A stretch of DNA of 10,875 bases from Muribaculaceae bacterium (GCA_029059965.1 JAIDUY010000144.1:1-10875), one strand, 5' to 3'; positions 1 to 7,339 are shown, numbered from the stretch's first letter. Translations and numbers: made by a program. The notes: generated by a model not told the origin, from the sequence alone.

Positions 1-1
1 T

Positions 2-100
2 CCCTCACTGCGCGAACACATCTGCACGACGCTTGACCGCCCCAGCGTTAACAAATATTGGGGAACCGGCTCTTATTATATTTATTGTGCCATGGACTGA
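2..100 (+). CDS. C-terminal end of an upstream gene (partial, tentative)
   Basis: The frame starting at base 2 is open for 32 codons from the window edge to a TGA at 98-100. It has GC-rich codon choice (CGC, GAC, AGC, GCC) like the neighbouring genes, and reads as a plausible protein tail containing the stretch KYWGTGSYYIYCAMD. It stops 18 bases before the -7 box of the next gene, which is sensible spacing. The family cannot be told from so short a piece. The other two + frames either stop at 34-36 or run through the promoter, which makes them less likely. A gene on the minus strand in this stretch is not supported. Confidence 0.45.
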   Translation, partial: PSLREHICTTLDRPSVNKYWGTGSYYIYCAMD

Positions 101-118
101 TTTCTGCCTTATTTTTTC

Positions 119-126
119 TAACTTTG
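119..126 (+). promoter_or_regulatory. Bacteroidota -7 promoter element of the tricorn-like gene
   Basis: TAACTTTG matches the Bacteroidota primary-sigma -7 consensus TAnnTTTG exactly. No good TTTG -33 box lies 19-21 bases upstream (nearest ACTG at 96-99), so the call rests on the -7 box and its position. Transcription would start near 130-135 and leave a leader of about 80 bases before the ATG at 214. Confidence 0.6.
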
Positions 127-213
127 CGACATAATGCTGCCGGAACTGTAACTCCGCGGGTTCCGGTGTGTCGTATATACATCGGATAATAAACACGACC
201 AAACAATAATCCT

Positions 214-3200
214 ATGGACAAGCTAAGACTCATGGCGCTGCTCGGCCTCGCGGCCTGCGGAACGGCTGCTTTCGCCGCCGAAGCGCCGCTGTGGCTGCGC
301 GAAACATGTATCAGCCCCGACGGCAACACCATTGCGTTCACCTACAAGGGCGACATTTTCACTGTTCCCGCCGCCGGCGGCCGTGCCACACAGATTACCG
401 TCTCGCCGGCCTATGATACGAATCCGTTCTTCAGCCCCGACGGTAGCCGCATAGCCTTCACCAGCAACCGCAACGGCAGCAACGACGTCTTCGTCGTCGA
501 CGCGCAGGGCGGCACTCCCGTGCGACTGACCACCCACTCGGGCAGCGAGGCCGTGCGCGGATGGCTCAACGACTCCACCGTGATTTTCGGGGCCGACATA
601 ATGCCCTCGCCATCCGACCTCAACGGCCCCTTCTTCGCTCAGACATACACCGTGTCCACACGCCCCGGCTCGCGCCCGGTGCTTCTGCAGTCGCTGACCA
701 TGACTGCCGTGAGCGCCAACAGCCGCGGCGACCTTCTGTTCCAGAACAAGAAGAGCTTCGAGAACAACTACCGCAAACATGAGGTCAGCGCCGGCACTCC
801 CGACGTCTACCTGCTGCGCGACGGCGAGTTCACCCTCCTGAGCAGCGGCGAGGGCTCCTCGCGCAATCCCGTATGGCTCGGCTCCGGCGGCGAGCGCTAC
901 GCCTACACCTGCGACGACAGCGCCGGCGTGCTCAACATCTACGAGGCCACCGTCGGCAGCGACAGCCGCCGTCGCCTCACGGCCTACGACCGCCACCCCG
1001 TGCGCAGCCTCAGCGCCAGCGCCGACGGCAACCGCCTGGCATACAGCTACGACGGCGAAATCTACACCCTCACCCCCGGCGGCGAGCCGCAGAAGGTGAA
1101 TGTCGAAATCTATACCGACGACTACGACCGCGACCACATCACGCGCATCGTCGAGGCCGGTGCCGACAACATGGCCGTGGCTCCCTCGGCCGAGGAAGTG
1201 GCATTCACACTGCGCGGCGACGTCTATGTGACATCGGTCAAGTACCCGACAACCAAGCGCATAACCAATACCGCAGGCCAGGAACGCACCATCGACTTCG
1301 CCCCCGACGGTCGCTCGATGGTCTACGACAGCGAGCGCGACGGTATCTGGCAGCTCTTCATCAGCCGCCTCACCGACGAAGCCGACAAGAGCTTCACCTA
1401 CGCATCAGCCATCGCCGAAGAGCCCCTCTACCGCTCCGAAAAGACTGCCCAGCAGCCCGTCTTCAGCCCCGACGGCAAGAAGGTGGCCTTCCTTGAGGAC
1501 CGTACCGAGCTGAAAATCATCGACGTCGAGACCAAGGCCGTCCACACGGCCCTCGACGGACGCTTCAACTATTCCTACTCCGACGGCGACATCACCTTCG
1601 AGTGGAGCCCTGACAGCAAGTGGCTGCTCATCAACTATATCGGCACCGGAGGCTGGAACAATCAGGACATCGCCCTCGTCAAGGCCGACGGAAGCGAGGT
1701 GGTCGACCTGACCGAAAGCGGCTACGAGGACGGCGACCCGCACTGGGCGCTCGACGGTAAGGCAATAACCTATACGACAGGTCGCTACGGCATGCGCAGC
1801 CATGGCAGCTGGGGCAATCAGGACGACGTGGTGCTGATGGCTCTCGATGCCGAGGCTTGGGAACGCTTCAACATGACCAAGGAAGAGGCCGAGCGCGCCG
1901 CCGCTGCCGAAGAGGATGACGACGACGATGACGACTCCTCCACCTCCTCCAAAAAGAAAAAGAAGAAAAAGAACGGCAACAACGAGGAGACTCCCGCCAC
2001 TGCCTTCGACCTGCGCAACCGACGCCACCGCACCGTCCGGCTGACCGAGCGCTCCTCCTCGATGGGCGACTACTTCCTCAGCCCCAAGGGCGACAAGCTT
2101 TACTATCTGGCACTTTCCACCGAGGGCAGCTCGCGACTCTACGTACGCGACCTGCGCGAGGACGAAACTTCGGTGCTCGCCTCGGGCGTGCGCGGAGGCT
2201 TCGTGCCCGACAAGAAAGGCGAGAACCTGTTCTTCCTTTCCGGCAGCGGAATGAAGAAACTCGAGCTGGCCTCGGGCGACACCGAGTCCATCGACTTCGA
2301 GGCTCCCTACGACCGTCATCCCTCGCTTGAGCGCGAGTACATCTACGACCACGCCCACCGTCAGGTACGCGACAAATTCTACGATCCCGCCATCCACGGC
2401 GTCGACTGGGACGGCTATGGCCGCGACTACCGCCGTTTCCTGCCTTATATCACCAACAATCAGGACTTCGCCATCCTGCTGAGCGAACTCCTCGGCGAGC
2501 TCAACGCCTCGCACACCGGTGCCTCGGCCTACTCCACATCGGCACCCTCGCTCTCGACGGCGACCCTCGCCGCGTACTTCGACCCCGAATACACCGGCGA
2601 CGGCCTCAAGGTGGCCTCCCTGCTGCCCCGCAGCCCGCTGGCACTGCCCAAGGCCGACGTGCGACCCGGCGACATCATCACTGCCATCGACGGACAGCCC
2701 GTCGAGGCCGGCCGCGACTACTTCCCCCTGCTCGACGGCAAGGCCGACCGCCCCACGGCGCTGACCGTGCGCAAAGCCGACGGAACGGTCAAGACCGTCA
2801 CCGTCAAGCCACTGAGCTATGACGTCGAACTCCAGTACCAGCAATGGGTAGAGCGCAACGAAGCCCTCGTCGACAGCCTTTCGGGCGGACGCATCGGCTA
2901 CGTGCACATCGAAGGCATGGACAGCCCCAGCTTCCGCACCGCCTACGACCGCCTGCTGGGCAAGTACCGCAACTGCGACGCAGTAATCGTCGACACCCGC
3001 TTCAACGGCGGCGGCTGGCTCCACAACGACGTGGCCCTGCTGCTGAGCGGACGCGAATACGCCCGCTACGCTCCCCGCGGACAGTACATTGGCTCTGACC
3101 CCTTCTCGCAGTGGACCAAACCCTCGGTGATGCTCGTCAACGAAGCCAACTACTCCGACGCCTACGGTACGCCCTACGCCTATCAGGCCCTCGGCATCGG

Positions 3201-3444
3201 CGACCTTGTCGGCGCTCCCGTGCCCGGCACCATGACCGCCGTGTGGTGGGAAGGCCAGATCGACCCCACAATCGTGTTCGGCATACCTCAGGTGACTGTG
3301 CTCGACCGCAACGGCCGTCCCCTCGAGAACCAGCAGCTCAATCCCGAAGTGAAGGTCTACAACACACCGGCCGAGACCACAGCAGGCAATGACCTGCAGA
3401 TTCGCGCCGCCGTCGACGTCCTGCTGCGCAAGCTCGACCGCTGA
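214..3444 (+). CDS. Tricorn-like S41 family serine protease, exported
   Basis: A 1076-residue tricorn-type protease; archaeal tricorn cleaves oligopeptides, and bacterial homologues are usually periplasmic. The N-terminus has a short basic region (DKLR), a hydrophobic stretch and a type I-like site after AFA (residue 21). An LAAC lipobox-like match ends at Cys15, so lipoprotein processing is possible. Residues about 29-700 carry PD40/beta-propeller repeats with the SPDG motif (ISPDG, FSPDG). Residues 566-586 are a charge-block insert: EE, seven Asp, SSTSS, seven Lys. A PDZ-like domain spans roughly 780-872 (RPGDIITAIDGQPV), and the S41 core about 893-1075. Likely catalytic residues by tricorn analogy are Ser766-His767 (NASHTG), nucleophile Ser981 (NEANYSDAYGTP) and Glu1038 (LENQQLNPE), so the enzyme appears intact. 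The ATG at 214 retains the full signal sequence; Met7 would lose its basic region. The gene has its own promoter and terminator. Confidence 0.93.
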   Translation: MDKLRLMALLGLAACGTAAFAAEAPLWLRETCISPDGNTIAFTYKGDIFTVPAAGGRATQITVSPAYDTNPFFSPDGSRIAFTSNRNGSNDVFVVDAQGGTPVRLTTHSGSEAVRGWLNDSTVIFGADIMPSPSDLNGPFFAQTYTVSTRPGSRPVLLQSLTMTAVSANSRGDLLFQNKKSFENNYRKHEVSAGTPDVYLLRDGEFTLLSSGEGSSRNPVWLGSGGERYAYTCDDSAGVLNIYEATVGSDSRRRLTAYDRHPVRSLSASADGNRLAYSYDGEIYTLTPGGEPQKVNVEIYTDDYDRDHITRIVEAGADNMAVAPSAEEVAFTLRGDVYVTSVKYPTTKRITNTAGQERTIDFAPDGRSMVYDSERDGIWQLFISRLTDEADKSFTYASAIAEEPLYRSEKTAQQPVFSPDGKKVAFLEDRTELKIIDVETKAVHTALDGRFNYSYSDGDITFEWSPDSKWLLINYIGTGGWNNQDIALVKADGSEVVDLTESGYEDGDPHWALDGKAITYTTGRYGMRSHGSWGNQDDVVLMALDAEAWERFNMTKEEAERAAAAEEDDDDDDDSSTSSKKKKKKKNGNNEETPATAFDLRNRRHRTVRLTERSSSMGDYFLSPKGDKLYYLALSTEGSSRLYVRDLREDETSVLASGVRGGFVPDKKGENLFFLSGSGMKKLELASGDTESIDFEAPYDRHPSLEREYIYDHAHRQVRDKFYDPAIHGVDWDGYGRDYRRFLPYITNNQDFAILLSELLGELNASHTGASAYSTSAPSLSTATLAAYFDPEYTGDGLKVASLLPRSPLALPKADVRPGDIITAIDGQPVEAGRDYFPLLDGKADRPTALTVRKADGTVKTVTVKPLSYDVELQYQQWVERNEALVDSLSGGRIGYVHIEGMDSPSFRTAYDRLLGKYRNCDAVIVDTRFNGGGWLHNDVALLLSGREYARYAPRGQYIGSDPFSQWTKPSVMLVNEANYSDAYGTPYAYQALGIGDLVGAPVPGTMTAVWWEGQIDPTIVFGIPQVTVLDRNGRPLENQQLNPEVKVYNTPAETTAGNDLQIRAAVDVLLRKLDR

Positions 3445-3466
3445 GCCCGTACGAAACCGATATTAC

Positions 3467-3509
3467 AAAGCCGCAAAATGTTTGCCGACATAAACATTTT
3501 GCGGCTTTT
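3467..3509 (+). terminator. Strong intrinsic terminator after the tricorn-like gene
   Basis: A perfect 17-bp inverted repeat, 3467-3483 paired with 3492-3508, encloses an 8-base loop (GCCGACAT). The left arm begins AAAGCCGC and the right arm ends GCGGCTTT, giving a T-run at 3506-3509. Because the arms start with A and end with T, it could also stop transcription from the opposite strand. It lies 22 bases after the TGA stop and separates this gene from the next unit. Confidence 0.9.
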
Positions 3510-3566
3510 GTGTGTTCATTTTTTAAAAACAATTCATTTATGTGGGCGTTATTTGAAAAATATGTT

Positions 3567-3574
3567 TAACTTTG
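3567..3574 (+). promoter_or_regulatory. Bacteroidota -7 promoter element of the winged-helix gene
   Basis: TAACTTTG is a full match to TAnnTTTG and identical to the -7 box at 119-126. A convincing -33 TTTG at 19-21 bases is missing. The start would be near 3580, giving an AT-rich leader of about 65 bases with no Shine-Dalgarno sequence before the ATG at 3645, as is usual in this phylum. Confidence 0.65.
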
Positions 3575-3644
3575 CAGCGTAAAAAGCCCGAAAGGATATA
3601 TTGCATAACGACGTCTAACAAATAACTCAAAACATCATTAAACG

Positions 3645-3860
3645 ATGAACACAGAAATTATCGGCACAAACGCCGGCACGGTATGGGTAGCGCTCAATAC
3701 AGCAGAAACCCTTGGCATCAAGCAGCTTAAGAAAATCACCAAGCTGAAAGACAAAGAAGTCTTCGCAGCTCTGGGATGGCTTGCCCGCGAAGGCAAAATC
3801 GACATCAGCACCGATCCCGAAGATGAGAAGGAACTCATCGTAACCCTCGTGAAAGAATAA
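3645..3860 (+). CDS. Small winged helix-turn-helix protein (PF10771/DUF2582-like)
   Basis: A 71-residue protein resembling the small stand-alone winged-helix family common in Bacteroidales (PF10771, formerly DUF2582). The order is as expected: IGTNAGTVWVALN forms the first helix, QLKKITKLKDKEVFAALGWL the helix-turn-helix, and then REGKIDIS with a terminal strand ELIVTLV forms the wing. It is probably a cytoplasmic nucleic-acid-binding protein. I know of no established target. The protein is complete, since the family is normally about 65-80 residues. It is a single-gene unit: its own -7 box lies about 70 bases upstream and a hairpin terminator begins 33 bases after the stop. The region before the ATG (ATCATTAAACG) is A/T-rich without a purine-rich ribosome site. 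Confidence 0.85.
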   Translation: MNTEIIGTNAGTVWVALNTAETLGIKQLKKITKLKDKEVFAALGWLAREGKIDISTDPEDEKELIVTLVKE

Positions 3861-3893
3861 GACAGTCCTACGGACTTCATCCGCAATACTCAG

Positions 3894-3932
3894 GCGGGTG
3901 CCGACGTTCCGACGCCGGCATCCGCTTTTTTT
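3894..3932 (+). terminator. Intrinsic terminator after the winged-helix gene
   Basis: Arms 3894-3907 (GCGGGTGCCGACGT) and 3912-3925 (ACGCCGGCATCCGC) pair over 14 positions with one G-T wobble and one A-C mismatch. The loop is TCCG, followed by a run of seven T at 3926-3932. The T-run overlaps the presumed -33 box of the next promoter. Confidence 0.88.
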
Positions 3933-3961
3933 GCACGGTAGAAAAATTTGGATTAAATTTG
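3930..3961 (+). promoter_or_regulatory. Complete Bacteroidota promoter of the histidine kinase gene
   Basis: The -33 box TTTG lies at 3930-3933 and the -7 box TAAATTTG at 3954-3961, with a 20-base spacer. Both match the described Bacteroidota consensus (TTTG, 19-21 bases, TAnnTTTG). The -7 box ends 4 bases before the GTG start codon at 3966, so the transcript should start at or within a few bases of that codon. Confidence 0.75.
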
Positions 3962-3965
3962 TGCC

Positions 3966-5153
3966 GTGGCCAATATCTACGAACTACGCCGTTACGGCAA
4001 AGCCGCCTTTCTCGTCGCCGCCGCTGCAGTGGTGGCGATGTTCCTGTACTTCTCGTCGAGGCTCATAGCCGACCTGGAGGTGCAGGAGCGACAGCGCATG
4101 GAGATATGGGCCGGAGCCACCCGCGAGCTCGTGGCCTCGACCCTGTCCGACACTCCCGGCACCGACATCGACTTCCTGCTGTCCATCATCCAGCAGAATA
4201 CCAACATACCCGTGCTGCTCACCGACAGCGAGGGTCATATCCTGGACCAGCGCAACTTCAACCTGCCCGATGCCGATGACCCTGCCTCGGAGCGCAACGC
4301 ACGCTATCTGGAGGACAAACTCGAGTCGCTGCGCGAGTCGCCCCGCCGTATCGAAATCAATATCGCGCCGGGCGTCACCCAGTTCCTTTACTACGAGGAT
4401 TCCACCCTGCTGCGCCGCATGAGCGTATTTCCCTACATCCAGCTGCTTGTCATGCTGGCATTTATCGCCGTGGTCTACTTCGCGGTGCTCTCGACAAAGA
4501 AGGCCGAGCAGAACAAGGTGTGGGTGGGCCTGTCGAAGGAAACGGCGCATCAGCTTGGCACACCAATATCGTCGCTGATGGCATGGATGGAACTGCTCCC
4601 CGACATGGGCGTCGACCCCGACACGCTCAAGGAAATGAACAAAGACGTCTCGCGCCTGAGCACCATAGCGTCGCGCTTCTCCAAAATCGGCTCCGAGCCA
4701 AAGATGGAGCGCACCGACCTCGGCGCCATTGTCTCCGACGCTGTCGGCTACATGAAGACCCGCATCTCGCCGCGCATATCGCTTTCTTACAAGGCCGAGG
4801 CGCCCGACAGCGAAGTCATGGCCTGCACGCCGCTGCTGGAATGGGTCATCGAGAATCTCATCAAGAACGCCGTCGACGCCATGGAAGGCAGCGGCAGCAT
4901 CGAGGTGGCGCTTGTCCCGGCACAGGGCGTGGCTGCCGTCGAAGTGACCGACACAGGCAAGGGCATAAGCCGCAAGAACTTCAAGACAGTATTCAATCCC
5001 GGCTTCACCACCAAGAGCCGTGGCTGGGGACTCGGCCTGACCCTCGCCAAGCGCATAGTCGAGGAGTACCACCGCGGCCGCATCTTCGTGGCCCGCTCCG
5101 CCGTCGGCGTCGGCACCACATTCCGCATCGAACTCCCCGTCGCCCTCGACTGA
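3966..5153 (+). CDS. Membrane sensor histidine kinase (orphan)
   Basis: A 395-residue inner-membrane sensor kinase. Transmembrane segment 1 is at about 13-30 and segment 2 at about 156-175, enclosing a sensor region of some 125 residues. No clear HAMP domain is visible; a short linker leads to the H-box KETAHQLGTPISSL with phospho-acceptor His195. The ATPase domain has the N-box ENLIKNAVDAM (Asn301), the G1 box DTGKGIS (Asp329), a PGFTTK segment and the G2 box GWGLGL, so all kinase motifs are present. It should autophosphorylate on His195 and pass phosphate to a response-regulator Asp, but no regulator gene is in the window and the signal is unknown. The GTG start is chosen because the next Met (base 4038) would cut through segment 1. 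The predicted transcript begins almost at this GTG. The gene ends 48 bases before the AT-rich hypothetical pair. Confidence 0.92.
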   Translation: MANIYELRRYGKAAFLVAAAAVVAMFLYFSSRLIADLEVQERQRMEIWAGATRELVASTLSDTPGTDIDFLLSIIQQNTNIPVLLTDSEGHILDQRNFNLPDADDPASERNARYLEDKLESLRESPRRIEINIAPGVTQFLYYEDSTLLRRMSVFPYIQLLVMLAFIAVVYFAVLSTKKAEQNKVWVGLSKETAHQLGTPISSLMAWMELLPDMGVDPDTLKEMNKDVSRLSTIASRFSKIGSEPKMERTDLGAIVSDAVGYMKTRISPRISLSYKAEAPDSEVMACTPLLEWVIENLIKNAVDAMEGSGSIEVALVPAQGVAAVEVTDTGKGISRKNFKTVFNPGFTTKSRGWGLGLTLAKRIVEEYHRGRIFVARSAVGVGTTFRIELPVALD

Positions 5154-5201
5154 GCAGAGCAGGGGATGGGATTGCAATAACGAATTTTTCAATTGCTTAA
5201 G

Positions 5202-5801
5202 ATGAGAAAGGCGAGAGAATATGAACGTATAGCCGATTTCCAAGTCAAGATTGATGGCTTGGAGGCCGGTTGGGAGACTGTTTCTCTGCTATTTGATGGG
5301 ACTGAAATTTCTTTCAACGCATCATATATAGGAGCGGAACCTCTCAGCTCATTGATAGAGGCTGTTGAGGCACTGAATCATGAATACTGTTCGGGAAGCG
5401 ATGATAGCCAATATTTTATTGATTGGGTTGCCGAGCCGGGCTGTATGGGACTCGCATTGAAACACAATATGTCGGATGATTTGCTGTCAATGGATATCAG
5501 AGTAAGTAAATCCGAAGATATAAATGATGACTCTGCGGTGCACCGTAATTTTGCCATGAATTATTCTTTGTTCCGCCGAGCAGTCGTTGATGCCGCCATT
5601 TCTGCCCTGAATAAATATGGAATCTGCGGTTTTAATCAAAATTGGGATGTCGACAATGATGTATTGCCATTTGGCTCTCTTCTTTCTATCTTGGGAACTA
5701 AGACTTATTTTGATAAAGGAACCCGCTCGCTGAGGTCTGACCTCAAGCAGGAAATAGCCCTATTGACATTAATCGCATCATCTGAGGCCAAACGACAGTA
5801 G
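5202..5801 (+). CDS. Hypothetical protein, first gene of an unrecognised pair
   Basis: I do not recognise this 199-residue protein. It is cytoplasmic by appearance, with no signal peptide or membrane segment, and acidic. Predicted order: a strand-rich N-terminal third (WETVSLLFDGTEISFNASY), a helix (PLSSLIEAVEAL), strands around FIDWVAEPGCMGLAL and LLSMDIRVS, then a long helix (LFRRAVVDAAISALNKYG) and a C-terminal helix ending in ASSEAKRQ. The ATG at 5202 is preferred over the in-frame TTG at 5193. Neither has a Shine-Dalgarno sequence. A sampled row (5281-5340) is about 38% GC against about 65% in the tricorn gene, which suggests acquired DNA. Its stop codon abuts the next start. No TAnnTTTG box lies in the 48-base gap upstream, so it may be read from the kinase promoter or an atypical one. 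Confidence 0.8.
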   Translation: MRKAREYERIADFQVKIDGLEAGWETVSLLFDGTEISFNASYIGAEPLSSLIEAVEALNHEYCSGSDDSQYFIDWVAEPGCMGLALKHNMSDDLLSMDIRVSKSEDINDDSAVHRNFAMNYSLFRRAVVDAAISALNKYGICGFNQNWDVDNDVLPFGSLLSILGTKTYFDKGTRSLRSDLKQEIALLTLIASSEAKRQ

Positions 5802-7208
5802 ATGAAGACAATATTCGGAGCTAAAGAATACTTGGAAAAAGAGAACAAGAAGCTGAAGAATCGCCTGGAGGCTATTGAAGGACTTTGTTCTCCTTTCAAC
5901 ATAGAGTGCGCTCAGGTTGACGGCAAATGGGGCGTAGGGTTGAAGGAGGATGGTGCATTTATGTTCATTGATCCGCTGGATCTAGTCTCATCAATCTATA
6001 ATCATGAATGCCAGTTATACCTTGACGGAGGGGAGCGCATAGGCCTGTTTGTGGCAGATTGTCGGAAACAAGAGTTCTGTTATGATTGGCTCCTTACTCA
6101 TAATGTTCTGAAAAAGGCCGGACATCGTTTTTATACCTACTCCGAGTACCAGTCGAAAATAGCATTGGCTATCAATAACCTTTATCAAAAGATTATTGAA
6201 GGGGCTGATGTCGTTTATGAATTCATTGGCGAAGACCCCGTCGGCTTGTGCATTAAACAATTGGCAATCAAGTGGGCTTTACCTTCTGCTTTCGCCCGGT
6301 TGTCGTCAGAAATAACGATAGATAAATTTATTTTTGATTCCGGTGATGATGCTGAGAAATACTACATCGGCCTGTCTGACCGCGTTTTCCAAAGCTATAT
6401 TTCAGACTGGGACAATGATTACGATGAAATAAGGAATAAATTGGAAGACTATGTCTTCTCCCGCGAGGCAAAAGTGCGATTGGGCTTTGATATGTCGGAT
6501 ACTATAATAGAATTCCAACATCATTCAGTCCTGAAATCAGTTGAGGAATCATCCGGAGGCTATGGTTTCAAATATGATGAACTATGCTTGGTTTCCATAT
6601 TGACCTATGATTTCGGTAAGGCCCCGATGCTGAAAGGCTACTGTGAGGAGCGTTCAACAATACGGACTTTTTATGAGGGCTTACTGCGGGTTTGTTTGGC
6701 ATATGTTAAGGGTTTCGACGGTTACGTGTACGATGTCAAAGACCTCTATGCCTATAACAAGGCAAAATCTCCTGTAATTGAACAGTGGCTTTCGGAAGAA
6801 AAACATAATTATGCGGCGCCGGTTAGAAGACAGACGATGGTCGACCGGATATGGATTATCTATCCGGAATATGATGTATGCGTTGAAGAGGTAATACCAC
6901 ATAGAATTCCGTTCGATGTCGAGGATGACACCTTTGAGGACGTACTCGACAGTAATGGAAATACGATTGTAATTCCGGGATTTTCGGCGTGGTCGAAAGA
7001 AATTTCCGGAATTATCGTCAAATCCGAGAATGGAGAGGTGTATGATTTTGATTGGGAAGATTATCACAGGCGAGGCCTTGAACTCGCAAGGCAACTCCGG
7101 TCGAAACTCCCTTCCAACATCGATATATGGTATAAGGCACCTTTTGAGGATAAATCGGCTACTATACCGCGCCCGATTCTAATCATCAAGAACCCGGATG
7201 CAGATTGA
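5802..7208 (+). CDS. Hypothetical protein, second gene of an unrecognised pair
   Basis: I do not recognise this 468-residue protein. It is acidic, lacks a signal peptide and membrane segments, and looks cytoplasmic. Residues 7-25 (KEYLEKENKKLKNRLEAIE) form a short coiled coil. Next comes a mixed strand/helix region (DGKWGVGLKEDGAFMFIDP), a central part (ISDWDNDYDEIRNKLEDYV, then strands RLGFDMSDTIIEFQ and LVSILTYDF and a helix TFYEGLLRVCLAYV), and a C-terminal part with two Trp-rich stretches (FSAWSKEISGIIV; DWEDYHRRGLELARQLRSKL, then DIWYKAPFEDK). No nuclease, kinase, ATPase or protease motif is evident. The ATG follows the preceding TAG with no gap, so translation is probably coupled and the two products may act together. 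A sampled row (6421-6480) is about 42% GC. The hip operon follows after 149 bases and has its own promoter. Confidence 0.82.
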   Translation: MKTIFGAKEYLEKENKKLKNRLEAIEGLCSPFNIECAQVDGKWGVGLKEDGAFMFIDPLDLVSSIYNHECQLYLDGGERIGLFVADCRKQEFCYDWLLTHNVLKKAGHRFYTYSEYQSKIALAINNLYQKIIEGADVVYEFIGEDPVGLCIKQLAIKWALPSAFARLSSEITIDKFIFDSGDDAEKYYIGLSDRVFQSYISDWDNDYDEIRNKLEDYVFSREAKVRLGFDMSDTIIEFQHHSVLKSVEESSGGYGFKYDELCLVSILTYDFGKAPMLKGYCEERSTIRTFYEGLLRVCLAYVKGFDGYVYDVKDLYAYNKAKSPVIEQWLSEEKHNYAAPVRRQTMVDRIWIIYPEYDVCVEEVIPHRIPFDVEDDTFEDVLDSNGNTIVIPGFSAWSKEISGIIVKSENGEVYDFDWEDYHRRGLELARQLRSKLPSNIDIWYKAPFEDKSATIPRPILIIKNPDAD

Positions 7209-7302
7209 ATAAGCGCTGAAGCTTTGCGGAGGCATGTAACTTCATCAAATTTTTGAGCCATGGCTAATCGTGATGGGAAGTATGATTTAATGTACTTTTT
7301 GC

Positions 7303-7333
7303 TTGCTTGCTTCAAAAATTATTGATACATTTG
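7303..7333 (+). promoter_or_regulatory. Promoter of the hipBST-like operon
   Basis: The -7 box TACATTTG at 7326-7333 matches TAnnTTTG. A TTG at 7303-7305 lies 20 bases upstream; a better-matching TTTG at 7298-7301 has a 24-base spacer. Transcription should start around 7338-7342, giving a leader of about 15-20 bases before the hipB ATG at 7358. Confidence 0.6.
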
Positions 7334-7339
7334 CGCAAA
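7330..7339 (+). promoter_or_regulatory. Candidate HipB operator palindrome
   Basis: TTTGCGCAAA is a perfect 10-base palindrome overlapping the end of the -7 box and the expected transcription start. That is where an autorepressing HipB dimer would be expected to bind. It is short, and no second copy was found nearby, so this is a suggestion only. A direct repeat GACTAT (7341-7346, 7354-7359) just downstream is an alternative. Confidence 0.3.

Noticed and set aside
1951..1974. A-rich run in the poly-Lys codons as a programmed frameshift site
   Set aside because: In the reading frame the heptamers are C/G-AAA-AAG rather than A-AAA-AAG. No stimulatory hairpin is evident, and the frame continues normally into the protease domain.
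1405..3024. 539-codon open frame on the minus strand opposite the tricorn-like gene
   Set aside because: It is a by-product of GC-rich codon bias in the real gene. Its translation is low-complexity Val/Ala/Gly-rich with no domain, and the opposite strand has clear protease motifs.
5174..5196. GCAAT/ATTGC hairpin as a terminator after the histidine kinase
   Set aside because: The stem is only 5 bases, with a 13-base loop and no downstream T-run, so it is too weak to call.
3984..5243. 419-codon minus-strand open frame opposite the histidine kinase
   Set aside because: It is a shadow of the kinase gene, rich in His, Asp and Gly with no recognisable domain; the + strand has all the kinase boxes.
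7248..7320. 9-base inverted repeat AATTTTTGA/TCAAAAATT in the 7209-7357 gap
   Set aside because: It is A/T-only apart from one G-C pair, the arms are 55 bases apart, and it has no terminator features; likely chance. The nearby palindrome AGCCATGGCT (7256-7265) and the GCTT tandem repeat are also too short to interpret.
7260..7325. 21-codon open frame before the hip operon (possible leader peptide)
   Set aside because: It lies upstream of the predicted transcription start, has no ribosome site or conservation evidence, and such short frames occur by chance in AT-rich DNA.
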